NCBI GenBank assembly: GCA_026225945.1
Contig: JAMJFZ010000879.1
Span: forward strand, 372,001-436,000
Direction: 5' to 3'
DNA length: 64,000 bases
DNA from: Cricetomys ansorgei
Taxonomy: Eukaryota > Chordata > Mammalia > Rodentia > Nesomyidae
Shown in pieces: positions 1 to 12,652 of this stretch (its first letter is position 1; every line of letters begins with the position of its first letter). Both the position numbers and the translations under genes were made by a program. The notes under the pieces are model-generated. The model saw nothing but the letters and a program-made list of their open reading frames with translations, was not told the origin of the DNA and made no database searches.

Positions 1-1225
1 ACGGTCTGCATAAGCCTAGGTGGGGTTGTGAAACAGGAGCAGTACCTTAGCAAAATGGAGAGTAAGATTAGAGTGGAGAGGGAAGGAAGGAGGGCATTAC
101 AGGCATGAGGAACATGAGCTGAAGCATGGACGTCTCTCCCAAGGGCTTCTTCATGGAGGATGAAATTTCTAGCTCCGAGCTTCCTTTCTTCCAGGACACA
201 CGGTTGGTTGCCTGGCCACTGTGGGGTTCTGAAAGCCCTCAAGGCCTAGATGTGTCTTTGCTAAGAGACTATGTGGAGATCGATTCCTAGAATAGTGGTG
301 AGAAGTCTTTTGGTTTCTCCAGTATGTTTTGAAGAAAAGAAATGAGCAAATGTCAGATTCAAATAGATAGCTCAAGATAGATAATTTTAGTTGACTATTT
401 GGAACTGGACGCCTGTCCGGGCACGTACAAGCACACAGATATCAGTTACCTTTGGTCGCTGGAGAGGAGCAGGTGTCTAAACAAAGTGACTGCTAGTCAA
501 ACTGAATTAAAGTGACACTGTACTCCTCTACAACCCTGGGGATTAGTGTGCATGCAGCAGGCCCAAGATCACCTTCTTTCCAAATGGCTTTTGAGGACAT
601 CTGTGCTTAAGTAACTGTCATAGTCAACGGCTACATCTAAGGCTGACATTTTGTACCCAAAGGATCACGAAGCTGTGAGCATATAGCAAGCATATCAAAA
701 AACAGATAATATTCTTTTTGCTAGAAAGATAAACGTTCCAAGATAAAAGATTATAAGTGAAGACACAAGAATATAAAATGTACAGACTATTTGGATGAGA
801 ACCATATGCTTAGAGAATCATATGCTTATAATGCAAAATGAGTTTTTCAAAAATAGGTTGAGCTGAAGACACAACACACTTTGGATGCAGGACATGGAGA
901 AATCAAGCTGGAACTGACTGGGAAATTTTTTCCCCGGTGGCTAGCTTTCATAGTGCAGAAGGTGCCATGTGGGCTGTTGGGGGATCATGAGTGTGTGCTA
1001 TCCTTCACAGTGTGCCACCCTATGAGACAGTAACTGCAGTTCACCCACTAATACAGGAGTATTTTCAAATCTCCTAGACCTTCAGAGCAGAAGCAGCAAT
1101 TAGTAGACTCAGACTGGACTCAGACTCAGGTCCAGTCACTGGCAAAGAGCAAAGGACGCGTCCTGACAAAGATGCAGAAGCAACAAGGAGAAATAGGTCA
1201 TGTATTATGTGTTATATGTTAAACA

Positions 1226-1228
<3 letters not shown>

Positions 1229-1261
<33 letters not shown>
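1229..1261. repeat. (CA)n microsatellite
   Basis: Uninterrupted AC dinucleotides after a CGCG lead-in. Confidence 0.95.
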
Positions 1262-1264
<3 letters not shown>

Positions 1265-1396
1265 TACAACTGAACCCTGAAGGCCATAATCTTGCCTTTT
1301 AGAGGTGAGATGAGTCTTCTCACCTAATGGCTGGGATGAGATTGCATTTATTTGATGTCAGCCACAATGGCCTTTATTTACAATAACAACTGCCTT

Positions 1397-1690
1397 TGGT
1401 GTGTTGGAATAGATCATTAATTACTTTTTAATTGCTATGACACAAAATACCTTACAAAAACAGCTTAAGGGAAGATGGATTCATCTTGATCCATGGTTTT
1501 CAAGGGTTTAGCCCACAGTTGCTTAGGCAGAACATCATGATAGTGAGAGCACTTGGGAAGGTATTCTTTACTTCTTAGTAGACAGGAAGCAGAGAGAAGT
1601 GGCATACAGGAAGTGGCCAGACAAGATATGGCCCTGCGGACACATCCTAATTGATATACTTCCTCTAACTCATGTACTAATAATGATATC
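1397..1690 (+). repeat. Degraded interspersed mammalian repeat, family not named
   Basis: Begins with the motif for loss of a coding strand common to an old repeat group (AATTGCTATGACACAAAATACC), followed by segments resembling the same group at 17011 and 43205. It ends in an A-rich run at 1700. Family assignment uncertain. Confidence 0.4.
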
Positions 1691-3726
1691 ATATGAATCA
1701 CAAAAAAAAAAAAACAACTCTCTTTTGACTAGGTCAGAACTCGTGTGATCTAATTGGCTCTAGAAAAAGACCACAGACACATCCAGAGTTGAGCTTCTTT
1801 AGCTGACAAATTATGCATCACAAGCGGGTTGGGCTTGCTTGTGTCCGATCCGAAGATGCTACAGTGTGTAGGAAGTAAGGCGACCTGGGGGAGGGGGAAA
1901 CAAACAATACTATCCCAGTTCCCACTGAACCAAGTTCCCACATGCTCTCCTGGGAGGCAGACTAGCAGGACGGCCCTCAGGAACACAGCTGGCCAGGAGT
2001 GACCGGACGTAATCAGTTACGTGGACATTCTGATGAAGAGTTTCAGATTCCTCGGAAGTGAACGTCTTCATTTACTTGCAGGATAATCGCTCATGTGTCA
2101 CTGGAGTATTTACTGGTTAAAGCTGTTCGAAGATTAAGATCCTTAGAATTACTCTTGTAATTGTGCCTGATCTTGAATACATTAGGTAATAGAGTTTGCT
2201 TTTACTGAACGTTAAACGCTTTGATAAAAACATTCTTGAGTGACAAAAACAAAAGCATAAAGCAGATTTGATACCCAGCTGTGGAACTTTTATGTTTGTT
2301 CAGTTACTAAGTGATTATATTCAACAGCGTGTTGAAGCGCTGATACTTTCGGGTGAACGTTTCCTTCCCTTTGGACTCCTGAGTTGGGGTATTAAAAGGT
2401 TTTGATATTTGCCTCTACTCAATAGCATTTCCGTAAGTCGCCATGCAAGCGACTCTACTTACCACCAAACAGCTCTGGATCCCTGCATTATTTCCTTACC
2501 TTGTAGCGTGTGAGTCATTGGAAAGGAAAACACACGTCAGTAAATTCACATTTTCTTTTCTTTGCTTTTTAGGAAGTTACCACAAAACTGAAATGGGATG
2601 GTTTGGGGGAGCGTTCCTCTTCTAAAATAAATGAACAAACACAGAAAATGATTTTTCAACAAGACCAAATTTTGCCAACGTATTTGGCCCTAAAACGAAA
2701 CATTCAGAACATGCAAAAGTTGAAAGAAGGAGCTAGCAATATTTTCTATGAAAGCAAATGTTTTGCTTTCTTAGTGTCTGTGGGGAGACAACAGGCAACA
2801 AATTCAGACCTTCCACAGCAGCCTGAAGGACTTCCCACAAGCTCTTTTGGACCTCTGCTCAGGTAAAGCCTGATCCTTAGCTCCTTAGTGCAGCTACAAA
2901 AATTCCAAGGTGAGCCAGACTGAGTTGATGTTTATTCAAAATAGGAAGGCATTCAGGGAAGCTCGGTTGTGGGCGTCACAAAGCTGTTTCATTTAAGTGT
3001 CTAACAATAGCTAATACACTGCTTTTGGAAGCATTCAAGTTACAACTCAAGGGTTGTTAAGAAACTTCTCCTCCCTCCTATTTCTGATAAGAGATTGCAG
3101 GGTGGCTCTGGTGTGCCCTGGATGGACTACACTCTGATAAAATATAACCACGTACCATACGGGTTGCACAGGGTGCTTCGGGCACATCTTTTACTGTAAA
3201 TGGGGTTTCTGATGAGATTCTTAGAAAATTGCAGGTTTATGGCTGAGAAAGGAGAGAGGCCATATGCACTTAGCCCTAGGTGTAGCTCACTGCAATTTTA
3301 ACATTCTTCTTTGAAAATACCTTTATATTTAAAAAAAAAATCATCTCTGTGCCAGCAGCCTTCAGAGCGATTGCCAGTAACTGTGCTATAATTCTTGATT
3401 CCCAGCTAGTGAGAGGCCTCGAGAGTCTATGGGGTAAGGAGCTCCCTTCCTTTCCTATCTCCCCATAATTTTCCCTGCCTTTCCATCCTGCCTTGTTACC
3501 ACGAATGGGAATGGTTTCAGGTAATTGTGCCTTCCTGGGACACAGACTCCCCAGGTCAGTGTGGAGGAGTGTAAAGTCCATACCCGTTTCAGCACCTCGG
3601 ATGCTATCTCAAGTCTTCCTTCCCGTATCAGCTCAACTCCCCCAGGCAGTAAGTCTCTCTTGCTAGACCTTATCCCAATCAAACAACACCTGCAGGCTGC
3701 ACACCATTAAAGAAATGTTCCTTGAG

Positions 3727-3949
3727 CAGTGGTTCTCAACCTTCCTGACGCTGTGACCCTTCAATACAGTGCCTCTTGTTGTGGTGATCCCAAACATAAA
3801 ATTATTTTCATTGCTATTTAATAACTGTAATTTTGCTACCGTTATGAATTGTAATGTAAATATCTGATATGCAGATGGTCTTGAGCAACCCTTGTGAAAG
3901 GATCGTTTGACTCCCAAAGGGGTCGTGGCCCACAGGTTGAAAACTGTTG
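3727..3949 (+). mobile_element. URR1-like hAT mini-transposon
   Basis: Starts CAGTGGTTCTCAACC and ends in a diverged inverse of that sequence (GGTTGAAAACTGTTG). The interior has the AATACAGTGCCTCTTGTTGT and CATAAAATTATTTTCATTGC blocks typical of this rodent non-autonomous DNA element. No clear 8-base target duplication remains. Four copies occur in the window. Confidence 0.75.
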
Positions 3950-5039
3950 ACCTGATACATGCTGCTTCCCATCCCCCCGAGACTGGAAGACTACATAGCA
4001 TTGTGGATTTCCATACTCATCTTCAGGAAATCAGCTTCTTCATGGCAGGTGTCCGTGAGTCAATCCATTCTATAGATGGTCAAGAGGAGAGTCCCCAGGA
4101 TCAAATGACCCTGCTCTCTGAAATTCCCTTACAGAGCAATGTCAGAGCCAAGTTCACAAGATAGGCCCCTAAGGAAATGGGTCAGCCCACTTGCAAGCTT
4201 GGGCAATGAAAACGTGGCCTTGGGCTCAACTGCAGGGGAGAACTTTGAGTTGGGCTAAATATAACAACCAAGCTGGAAGACAGCCAGTGCTGGGCCCCAG
4301 CTCTTTGACCAACACAGAGAACTCTAGGAGGCTTAATAACCACAGGTGAACCGTGTGGTTCTTTTAACTCTCTTCCCAAAATAAATGATTAATGAGTTTA
4401 ACTTCTGGTGCTGATTGTATAGTCACTTTAAAATTCAGGCTGAAAAGAGATAGTCGTGAGGGGAAGAGGAGGAGGGGATTATTCTTGGGAAGTTGGGGTG
4501 CATTTTATGAGCTGCACAGAAATGATTGTGCAAACTGATTTTCCTTCTTAGAAGAATGCCTGTTTAATTTGTCCTTTCCTGTAGTTATTGTATTTTATAA
4601 AGCCCTAGTGTGGTTCTCTCTCTCCACAAGGTGTGGGATGGGACTTTTGGGTCTGCCTCATATTCCGGGTTCTCTGTATGCAGGTGGCACTTGGACCATT
4701 CAAGAGAAGAGAATCTAGCCTCTAGACAAGGGGGGGAGGGGATCCCTTCTCCACTCACAGGGAGCTCCTGTCTCAGAAAGCCTAACACAGAACCTTCCAC
4801 CTCGCAGATGTTGGGATAACCAGATACCGGCATGGTTCAAAGGGTTAACAAAGGGCTTGGCAAGTGACCACCACTGACCAAACCTTTAAGGAATTTTAGC
4901 ATCTAAATAATCATCTTGAATGATGTAGGTGATGACAGTTACCTTCATGGCATAGGAAATGCTTCAGCCAGACAAACTGATAGAGAAATATCTGGTATAG
5001 GTGACTAGGCACAGGGCAGTGTTAACTTCATTAAAATCA
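3950..5039. other. Intergenic, nothing recognised
   Basis: Unique-looking sequence without splice-supported or family-supported coding potential and without a repeat I can name. Confidence 0.5.
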
Positions 5040-5205
5040 GTAGCTGGGCCAGGTGGCTCAGGCCTCTAAATCCCAGCTGTTTGGGAAGCAGGGGCAGGAG
5101 GATTGCAAATTGAAGAACTACCTGGGGCTACAGAGTGTGTTCGAGACTAGTCTGGGCAATATAGTGAAGCCCTGTCTCAATATTTAATAAATAAATAAAT
5201 AAATA
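5040..5205 (+). mobile_element. B1/PB1-type SINE (7SL-derived)
   Basis: GGGCCAGGTGGCTCAGGCCT through AATCCCAGC and CCCTGTCTCAA, ending in an (AATA)n tail. Strongly diverged, so an older copy. Confidence 0.7.
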
Positions 5206-5209
5206 AGAG

Positions 5210-5345
5210 GGCGGGGTGTGTGTGGTATGACTCAGTGGTTGAACACTTGCCATGCATTCAGGAGACCTGGATTCAATCTCTAGTGCCACCAAAGGGAGGG
5301 GGAGGAGAGCAGGGAATCTGTGGAACAAGTAACAAAAAACAACAA
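5210..5345 (+). mobile_element. ID/tRNA-related SINE
   Basis: A tRNA-like head (GACTCAGTGGTTGAACACTT, GGATTCAATCTC) followed by an A-rich (CAA)n tail. Confidence 0.55.
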
Positions 5346-7712
5346 CAACAACAAAAAAAATCCAAAAACCTTACTTTATTGACCACCAGAAATATGGAGG
5401 GGTTAGTCTATTCTTAATTGTCATTTCAAATAGCTCCAGTTTTTCATTTGTGATTCAAAGTCAACTGTCTTCTTCACCGCAGGAAAATGAGTTCCGTTGC
5501 TCTATCACCGGAGCCCAGCTCTGATGCAGGGCCATTATTTGCGCTCGCCGGCAGTGGTCTCCCATACCATTTTCCTCAAAAGCAGCGACCATATTCGTTC
5601 CTTTCACAACCTGTGCAGGGGAGGTGAGCTTCCTCCAAGCTCCTCTTCTAGGATAGACAAAACAGTGGCAGGAGAAAGGGAGAAAAGGGAAATGAGTGGT
5701 TGACTTCTTTGATGAGCACACACGAGGCCCTTCAGAGCAAAATGAAGACAAAGGGAGCGGTTGGGCCCAAAGGCTTCTGCACCAAGTTTGACGTGAGTGG
5801 TAAATGACGGAGTGTGTCCAGACAAAGGTGCCCGGGCGAAGCGGCTAACTGCGGGTTCCTTTAACAATGGCCGTGTACAGATTCCTCTCCGCCTCAACTC
5901 CCGGGTTGTTACCAGGGAACCTAGCATTCCCTTTTGTGCGTTCTTAGGCACATCTATAAAAGAGTTTAAAAGCTGACTCAGAAGGAGTCACAGGGATCAT
6001 TTTATTCGAGTTTGAGAGGAAAACCAAAGGGTAGGAAAACTATAAATTTAGGCAGCGGCCGCAAGGAGGGGGAAGACCGAAAGCCTTTTAAGTGGGGCAT
6101 GGAGCTCAGCACCAGGTGTAGAAAGGGCGGGTCTTCAGAGAAAGCCCAGGGTTTCAGAGAAAGCACGCCTAGGCTTTGGGCTGCTATCCAAAAAAAAAAA
6201 AAAAAAAAGGGGGGGAAATAAAGAGAAAAAAGAAAAAGATGCTTAGAACTGGGTACAGATAGCACCCCATTCCAGACTCTTGTGTCCCTGGACAAAGGAT
6301 TGCACTGGGATCTCGTGGCTAGAAATAGAAATGGTGTGTCAAGAAAGGGAAGCCTCTCGAGTGCGTAGGGGTAGGGTAGCGAGTTGAGGGGGAAACCCAA
6401 AGCCCCTTGTCACATGGAGCGTGACCTTTTACAGGGCATTTGCCTAACAGCTGCGTGTTGTGCTTTTGCTAATGTCCCATTAGTAAAATGAAGCCCAGGT
6501 GGGGAAGGTGCCCAGTCATTCTCTGCCAACTCGCCTCGGCCACGGGTTAATCTTGACATTGCCTTCCGCAGGCTGGACTTTTCTGCAAACTGGCTCTGGT
6601 TTTAGGAACATGTCTTTTTCTGGGGCAAGGAGGGACCTTCCATATGCTTTTAGGAAGGCAGAGGGGGCCCAGGCAGCCCCTCTTAAATTTACTCTTGTTA
6701 AGAGCCTTTAACTCAAAATAGCCAATACCCCAGAGAGGCCTCTGGGGGCGGCGTATTCTGCGTCTTTCCCGTTCAGTGAGCTGTGGAACACACTTAGAAC
6801 TCTCAACTTGCCAAGAGATTTCCTGCAAAGCTTTCAAGTTGAGTTTTCCAGCCACAAGTTGAAGAAAGTAAAACCCAGCAGATCTGAGTCAAGGACGCTC
6901 TCCCTGCCCGGGGCTCAGTTCACTCTTTGCCATCAAATTCCTACAAAGGCAGGAACACAATTCTTCACAAACACCCTTTGGTCCACTCTTTTACTCCGTT
7001 TTCGTTTGTTCCAATTCAAGTCTATTCCTTCAGGTTTTCCTCCTATAACTCTTTTCAAGTGAGTAACCTCTGTTCTGGGTCTTCTGAGACTGGATGGGAA
7101 GTCTTGCATGACATGTGTTTTGTTTTGTTTGCTTTGCAGATTCTGATCAGAATCGCTGTTTGGCTGGCCAGGGCTTTGCAGATGGAAATGAAGATCTCCA
7201 CAGGAGGTAAGGATCAGATAGGCCCGGGGGCTGTGGATCCAGGCTCAGCTGGTACCGCTGGTGCCACAAGAAGACACGCTTTGCTTTGGGTGCTGTGAAC
7301 AAAAGTTTTCAGTTTTCTCAGTTGTCCCTTCAGACAGAACCTTCTGCAAGGCTGACTCATTTGAACTTCAGTGATTGTGGACTGTTTACAATGTTGCTGG
7401 TCCAGAGCTAAATTATCCTGGGCCATCTTGAGCCCTCTTAATATCTATATATTATCCGCCTCGGTACATGCCCTAGAGGCTTTGTGACCATTAGGCAAAT
7501 CATTTGGAGTGTACAAATAGAGCCTTGGTTTTTTATCGGGATGTATTAACTTTGGCAGACCGCTGGCTGCCACCAACCTGAAAGCTGAGTGTCTTTAGGT
7601 AGACTGCAACTGACACGTCTCCATTTTGATGTAACTCACCTTCTCTGGTGTTTCCACCAATGATTCGAAAACTGTCTTGATTTGTGACTTTCTATGTTCT
7701 GTTACTCTAAAC
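5346..7712. other. Intergenic, CpG-enriched stretch without recognised gene
   Basis: From about 5480 to 6790 CpG dinucleotides are clearly commoner than in the surroundings, and a GCGGCCGC site lies at 6055-6062. A poly-A/poly-G run is at 6190-6216. Open frames of 70-132 codons on both strands overlap one another and resemble nothing known. A candidate exon is listed separately at 7140-7206. Confidence 0.5.
7140..7206 (+). other. Candidate unannotated exon upstream of DAPP1
   Basis: A 67-base segment bounded by a T-rich tract ending TTTGCAG/A and a strong donor GAG/GTAAGG. Two of its three frames are open, but no protein family is recognised. A further donor-like GTGAGT sits at 7059, just upstream. 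It could be part of a lincRNA or chance splice-like sequence; nothing in the window pairs with it convincingly. Confidence 0.25.
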
Positions 7713-7959
7713 CAGTGGTTTTCAGCACTAATTTCAGCATTAATTTCCTAATGCTGTGTGTGACCCTTTAATACAGTTCCTCGTGTTATGGTGACCCTCC
7801 CAACCATAAAACTATTCCCATTACTACTTCATAACTGTAATTTTGTTATTGTTATGAATTATAATGTGACTATCTGATATGAAGGTCTTAGGTGACCCCT
7901 GTGAAAGGATTGTTTGACACTCCCCCAAGGGGTGGCAACCCACAGTTTGAGAATCACTG
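7713..7959 (+). mobile_element. URR1-like hAT mini-transposon with target duplication
   Basis: Starts CAGTGGTTTTCAGCA and ends TTTGAGAATCACTG. It is flanked by CTCTAAAC (7705-7712) and CTTTAAAC (7960-7967), an 8-base duplication with 7 matches, as expected for hAT elements. Confidence 0.85.
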
Positions 7960-9893
7960 CTTTAAACCCTTAATGAAACTACTTCCATGTTGGAACATGG
8001 AATTTGGGAGTACCCTAGTTCCATGTTCCTGGGCCTTGGTCACTCATAATTGACTGAAGAATAAACTTTCTCTTATCCCCTTGAGGTGAGAGCTGTGTTT
8101 TTGCCTTGTTGGTGTTTAGAAGACGATAAAGGGAGGCAGGACATGGATGAAAATATACCCAGCTGCCATCTAAGCTGGTTAGACTCACTAAAGGCTCCCT
8201 CCCCGTGGAATCTCCCTGTCTCAATCTCTGAAAATGGACCAACTTTTTCATTCTCTGATTAAAAGGTCAAATCTCCTCCTTGCCACTGAGCAGATTTAGG
8301 GGGTGGGGGGAAGGTCACAGGCTGGTCAGGAAGCCACACTAAGGAGCCAGCAGTAGCCAAGTGCCTCAGAAACATTGGGAACTCCATTCACAGGTGATGC
8401 TGCCAAGCTGGTCCAACAAAGCTAAAATAGATCCCTGTCATCCGCTGAGCCTCTCTAGGATCAAACCTCCTCTCTTTTCCCCTTCCTCAGTGCAGATCCC
8501 GTAGTCTACCCTGAACTAGCTGCGTTACTGCCACTGAAGTTAAGAACTGACTTTTCCCAGGTATCTATGTTTTGCTTTTGTTTGCATATGTAGGGACTGG
8601 GAAAGAGCAGGCAGCACCTTAAGTTTCTTGTGTCTTTGTTTCCTCAGTGTGGCCCTGGCATCGCAAAACATTAGCATCATCGTGTGCTTGTTTCAGATGA
8701 AGACACTCCCACCCCCAACCCAGGCCTCACCTAGGACCCATTCAATCATAATTTATACAAACAATATTGCTGGTGAAGTCTGTGTACGTTAAAGTTTAAG
8801 ATGCTGTGAGCACATCTTAGGACAGTTATTCCCCCTTGGCTTGCATGTTGGGAAGATGGTATATCTTTTCTGCACATTGAAAGAGGATGTGAGAATTTGT
8901 AAGCAGTACCTCCTTCTCCTCTTTAGTAACTTTACCCAAATAGCGCCCCCAAGACACACGAGTTTGTCAGTCCCAGGAAAATCATTGTACAGTTCACGGG
9001 ACCCAAACCATCCAACCACCAGTATTGTGGGCACCCCCATATTTGTATGTGTCCAGAAATTTCCAGAGAAGAAGGGAAGCTTCTCACTGCCAACTGTACC
9101 TCTACCTGCTGCTCCGCCACCCAGTGCTCTAACCATTGTTCTGTTCTTGAGGGAGACAGCCCCTCTCTCAGTGGCAGGAGCGCTCATGTTGCTGCAGACA
9201 CAACCTCCAACTACCCACAGCAAAGAGGATTCTTCCCACCTTCACAACCCAGAGCACCGCTGGCTAGAGAGCTGTCATTTGGAGCTCTTTATGCATGCTT
9301 CATGGTTGTAAATGCTGGCCTTCCTTTCAGGGGAGACCTTGTCCCTTCAAATGACCCCCAAAGCTGGAGAACAGTCTGTGAGAGAAAGCGGGAAAGGCTC
9401 CTGAGTGGGTGGTAGAAGTAGCAAGCACAGGGCAAACTGCTCACCCAGCAATGAGCTGTTGCTGGAGAGATTCTGCTAAGAATCTGCTACTCAGTGCTGA
9501 AGTCTTTTCCTAAATTTTCTAAGCTATGCCAAGCTTCCATATGAATCGACCGCCATGTCCTAAAGCAAACTTGGTAAAAAAAAAATCTACTCCCCAACAC
9601 TTTAATGACAAGGCTGAGCTTGGAGGGACACTGTGGAGTCTGAGGTAGATGGTACGATGAGGAGAATCACCCCATTGTTAGCTCCCACACCTACATTTCA
9701 GTGGCAGTAAAAAGAACCTACATTTCAGTGGCAGTAAGAAGTCGGGAAAACGTTAACCATGGGAGGGTGTGTAAGCCTCCAGAATTTGTGGGAATCTCCC
9801 TGGCATGTGTGAAAGCTAAACGTATGTTTTAATTTTAAATCACTCTGCTTAAGAGATCTATAAAACAAAAATGCCTCTAACTATAGGCCCCAC
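7960..9893. other. Intergenic, nothing recognised
   Basis: No named repeat. Overlapping open frames of 144 (minus) and 156 (plus) codons at 8789-9311 are mutual shadows without a known family. A 27-base-period tandem duplication is at 9690-9741. Confidence 0.5.
9690..9741 (+). repeat. Two-copy tandem duplication, period 27
   Basis: CCTACATTTCAGTGGCAGTA occurs at 9690 and again at 9717. Confidence 0.9.
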
Positions 9894-10215
9894 TTGCCTA
9901 AGGACAAATAACTTCCTGAAATGCTGGGGGCTGTTGTTCATGTAAGCTAACGAGCCATATGTTTTCACTTCTATATACAAGATCACACCTAGGTGGGAGA
10001 TATGTATTCAGGATGTATGGACGAAGGTGGGAAGTACGTAGCCTTGTGAGTTTTGCTCTCATAAGCACCTGACTAATGTATTTCCTCACCATTCTCTAGG
10101 AATCCTGGGAATAGACCTGCCCATCATCCATTGTCCTAGCCAGTATTTAATAAAGCTTGCTTCGAATTTGGCTCAAAAGTTGTCCTAGTGGTCTTATTCT
10201 TGCTCGGTGGGATTA
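9894..10215 (+). mobile_element. Possible LTR fragment
   Basis: The 3' part has AATAAAGCTTGCTTCGAATT followed by GTCCTAGTGGTC, an arrangement like the polyadenylation/R-U5 end of rodent LTRs. The 5' limit is a guess and no duplication was found. Confidence 0.35.
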
Positions 10216-11744
10216 AAGGAAAGATGACCTCAAAAGGCTGAAGGTACCAAGATCACTAAGGAAGAAATAACACTGTCAGCGTAATAGTGTGTCTCCTTCC
10301 AAGACATAAAATCTCACTGGAGAATAAGCTAGACTAAGTAGTTACTAGGGCCAGGAATCCACCCACCCCTGGCTCTGAAGCCGTAAGTCTTCACCTGTGA
10401 GGTTAACTGCCCCCACAGCCCTCTTCATCATTCCCTAGAATCAGTTTCCAACCCTTTCTCCCCCTCCTGTGTCTGTCGCACTGGTCTTTGAGGGTATAAA
10501 TGCTAAATTTGGACAAAATTCAAGATCTCATCCCAGGGGACCTCTGGGCCCAAGGTCAACAGTGTAAACAGGCTTCCTCTGTAGCTACAGAAGGCCTTGC
10601 TGATGGAAAGCACATAGGCACTTCCCATGGGAAACCCCAGACCCCACTGCTGGCATTCCCCTGTATGAGCTATAGCCAGGATGGATAGAGGCAAGGGACT
10701 CCAAGATTCCTCTGTTGCTACCATCAGAGCCGGAAATGCTGGTCTGTCTCTTTCTGAGTTTCCTTTTCTTTCCCTATGCAGTCCTCTGACTACCAACACA
10801 CACGCACATGCACATGCATACACCTGTGGTCCAAGGGATGGCAGAGACCTTTTGGTTTAGGAGTATTCATGGATACAGCCTTAAAGCTGGTTAGGTCCTG
10901 AGGCACTTTGACTTGACAGAAGCTCACAGAATAAATCACTTCTCTAGAACCACAAATCCATCAGCACACCATTCTGGTCTGCAGACTCTGGCATGGGCTT
11001 TGTTGATGGTGTTCAGTCTCTGCAGAATATGAGACTCACCTGGAGTGGCTGTTGAAAATGAAGGTTCCAGGGCCTCTGGTGGGGATTCTTCAGGCTAGTG
11101 GCTACTGGAGAGACAGCAGCTCTTGGCTTTTATTTCCAGTGTGCCAAGTCCAAACTGCCCACCCCAGGCTCCTCTGAAGCACTTAATTCCTGTTCCTCTG
11201 CAGCCTTTGGATTCCCAGGTTCCCTTTGAGGCCAAGGTTTCCATTCCACTAGATGTCTATTCCACCATCTCAGTCTGTGCCCACCTCTGCCGCCCTGCTC
11301 TGTTCACAATACTTCTTCTGGAAACTTCTTCTAGTTCCTCAGAATTCTGCTCTTCGTCCCGCTTCAGCCTTCCTGTAGCCAAATCATGTTCCCTGCACGG
11401 AACTGTTGCAAATTGTTTCCGTTGTAATTCTGAGAACCCTAAGGTTGCTTTTTACCATTAAATGACAGGATTCTACTTCAGTGGTTTTATAGATACATTC
11501 AGGTCTTATTTTAAATGATTTAAAAAAGAGATATTAATAAAATCTATATTTTATTAAATAGGCTAAGAAAACAAAAAACTTAGTCCTAAGAGCATAGGGC
11601 ATTAATGGTAAGAAACGTGTGTTAGGAAGCTAACACATGGAAATGGGATCTTTCCATCACAGTCCATTTTACTCATTTTAAATCCTTTGTGTATCAATCT
11701 CAAAGTTTTAGAAGTTGGGGTGTAGCATGCACACAGCCCCAAGT
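10216..11744. other. Intergenic, little recognised
   Basis: About 11020-11110 resembles an old hAT-Charlie-type mini-element (GACTCACCTGGAGTGGCTGT block). The rest is unassigned. Confidence 0.4.
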
Positions 11745-11885
11745 TTGCATAAACTGAGCGTGGTAGCAGAGGCCTGCACTCCCGACACTTTGAGGAGCAG
11801 ATGTCCAAGGTCATTCTCTGCTACTTATGGAGTTCAAGACAGGCTGGGAAACCTATGGCCCTGTTTTGACAATTAAAAAACAGAC
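11745..11885 (+). mobile_element. B1 SINE (diverged)
   Basis: GAGCGTGGTAGCAGAGGCCT, then GGAGTTCAAGACAGGCTGGG and an A-rich end. Confidence 0.65.
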
Positions 11886-12639
11886 AGAGAAACAAAAAAC
11901 TCCAAAGCATTGCATGGAAAATTGAATTAAGAATTAAACCATGTAATACTTGACAAAACAGGTAACACATTATACCTGAATCATTTTAAAGGTGTAGTTT
12001 GGTATCTTTCATGAGTGTGATCATCCCGTGAGATAAAAGTCATTAGATTCAACTACTTTAATGATATTTTAAGAGGGCGAGCGACAGGAGAGCTAAATGC
12101 ATCAGTCCCAACCCCAATGCAGTGTGACTGCCACCTAGTGGGGAGATATCCTCAGCACAACGGTGCTGCCTGAATCCTTGTGGGAGACTAGCTAGGTACA
12201 TCAGCTACTGCAAGGCTCATCCATAAACGAGGCCCACCGCTGGGGGGCGAGAGTACTTCTACAATGCCAACTCTCATAGCTTCAAGGGTTACTGTAAGAA
12301 ATACGTAAAATTGTTGATCCAGTCACACAAGGACCTTTAGTGAGTCAAAGCAGTACACCCAAAAGCATATTGCTAAGGTCTGACCTTCCCATTGGCTTTA
12401 ATTTCAGCTCAGAATACATTTGTAATTTTAAAAACAGCCCTATGGTTTGGTGGGTTTTAAATCACTAGAGTCAGTAAGCAAAGGGCTGGAATACAAGGCA
12501 AGTGTGTCAAATACCTCTTAAGCCTGGCAGAACAGGACCCCAGTGTCTCGGTATTCCCAAGCTTCTTGGCCCCACCTGTCATTCAGTAGAACTGAAGCCA
12601 TGTCTTCCATAACGCTCTCCAGAAGGTCTAAGACCTCCT
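11886..12639. other. Intergenic, CTCF motif only
   Basis: Apart from the CTCF motif at 12127-12141, nothing is recognised. Confidence 0.5.
12127..12141 (-). promoter_or_regulatory. Full-consensus CTCF motif
   Basis: The minus strand reads CCACTAGGTGGCAGT, which fits CCASYAGRKGGCRSY at all 15 positions. It lies 9.7 kb upstream of DAPP1, outside any SINE I recognise. Occupancy is unknown. Confidence 0.55.
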
Positions 12640-12652
12640 CCCATTCATTTCC

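Larger units (their letters stand above)
1..3726. other. Intergenic, mostly no recognisable feature
   Basis: Unremarkable AT-leaning sequence without a recognisable gene. It holds a (CA)n run at 1229-1261 and a degraded interspersed repeat at about 1397-1690. The small open frames (for example near 2443-2866) resemble no known protein and have no splice or codon support. Confidence 0.6.

Noticed and set aside
8789..9311. Overlapping open frames of 144 codons (minus) and 156 codons (plus)
   Set aside because: They cover the same bases on opposite strands, match no family I know, and lack splice or promoter support.
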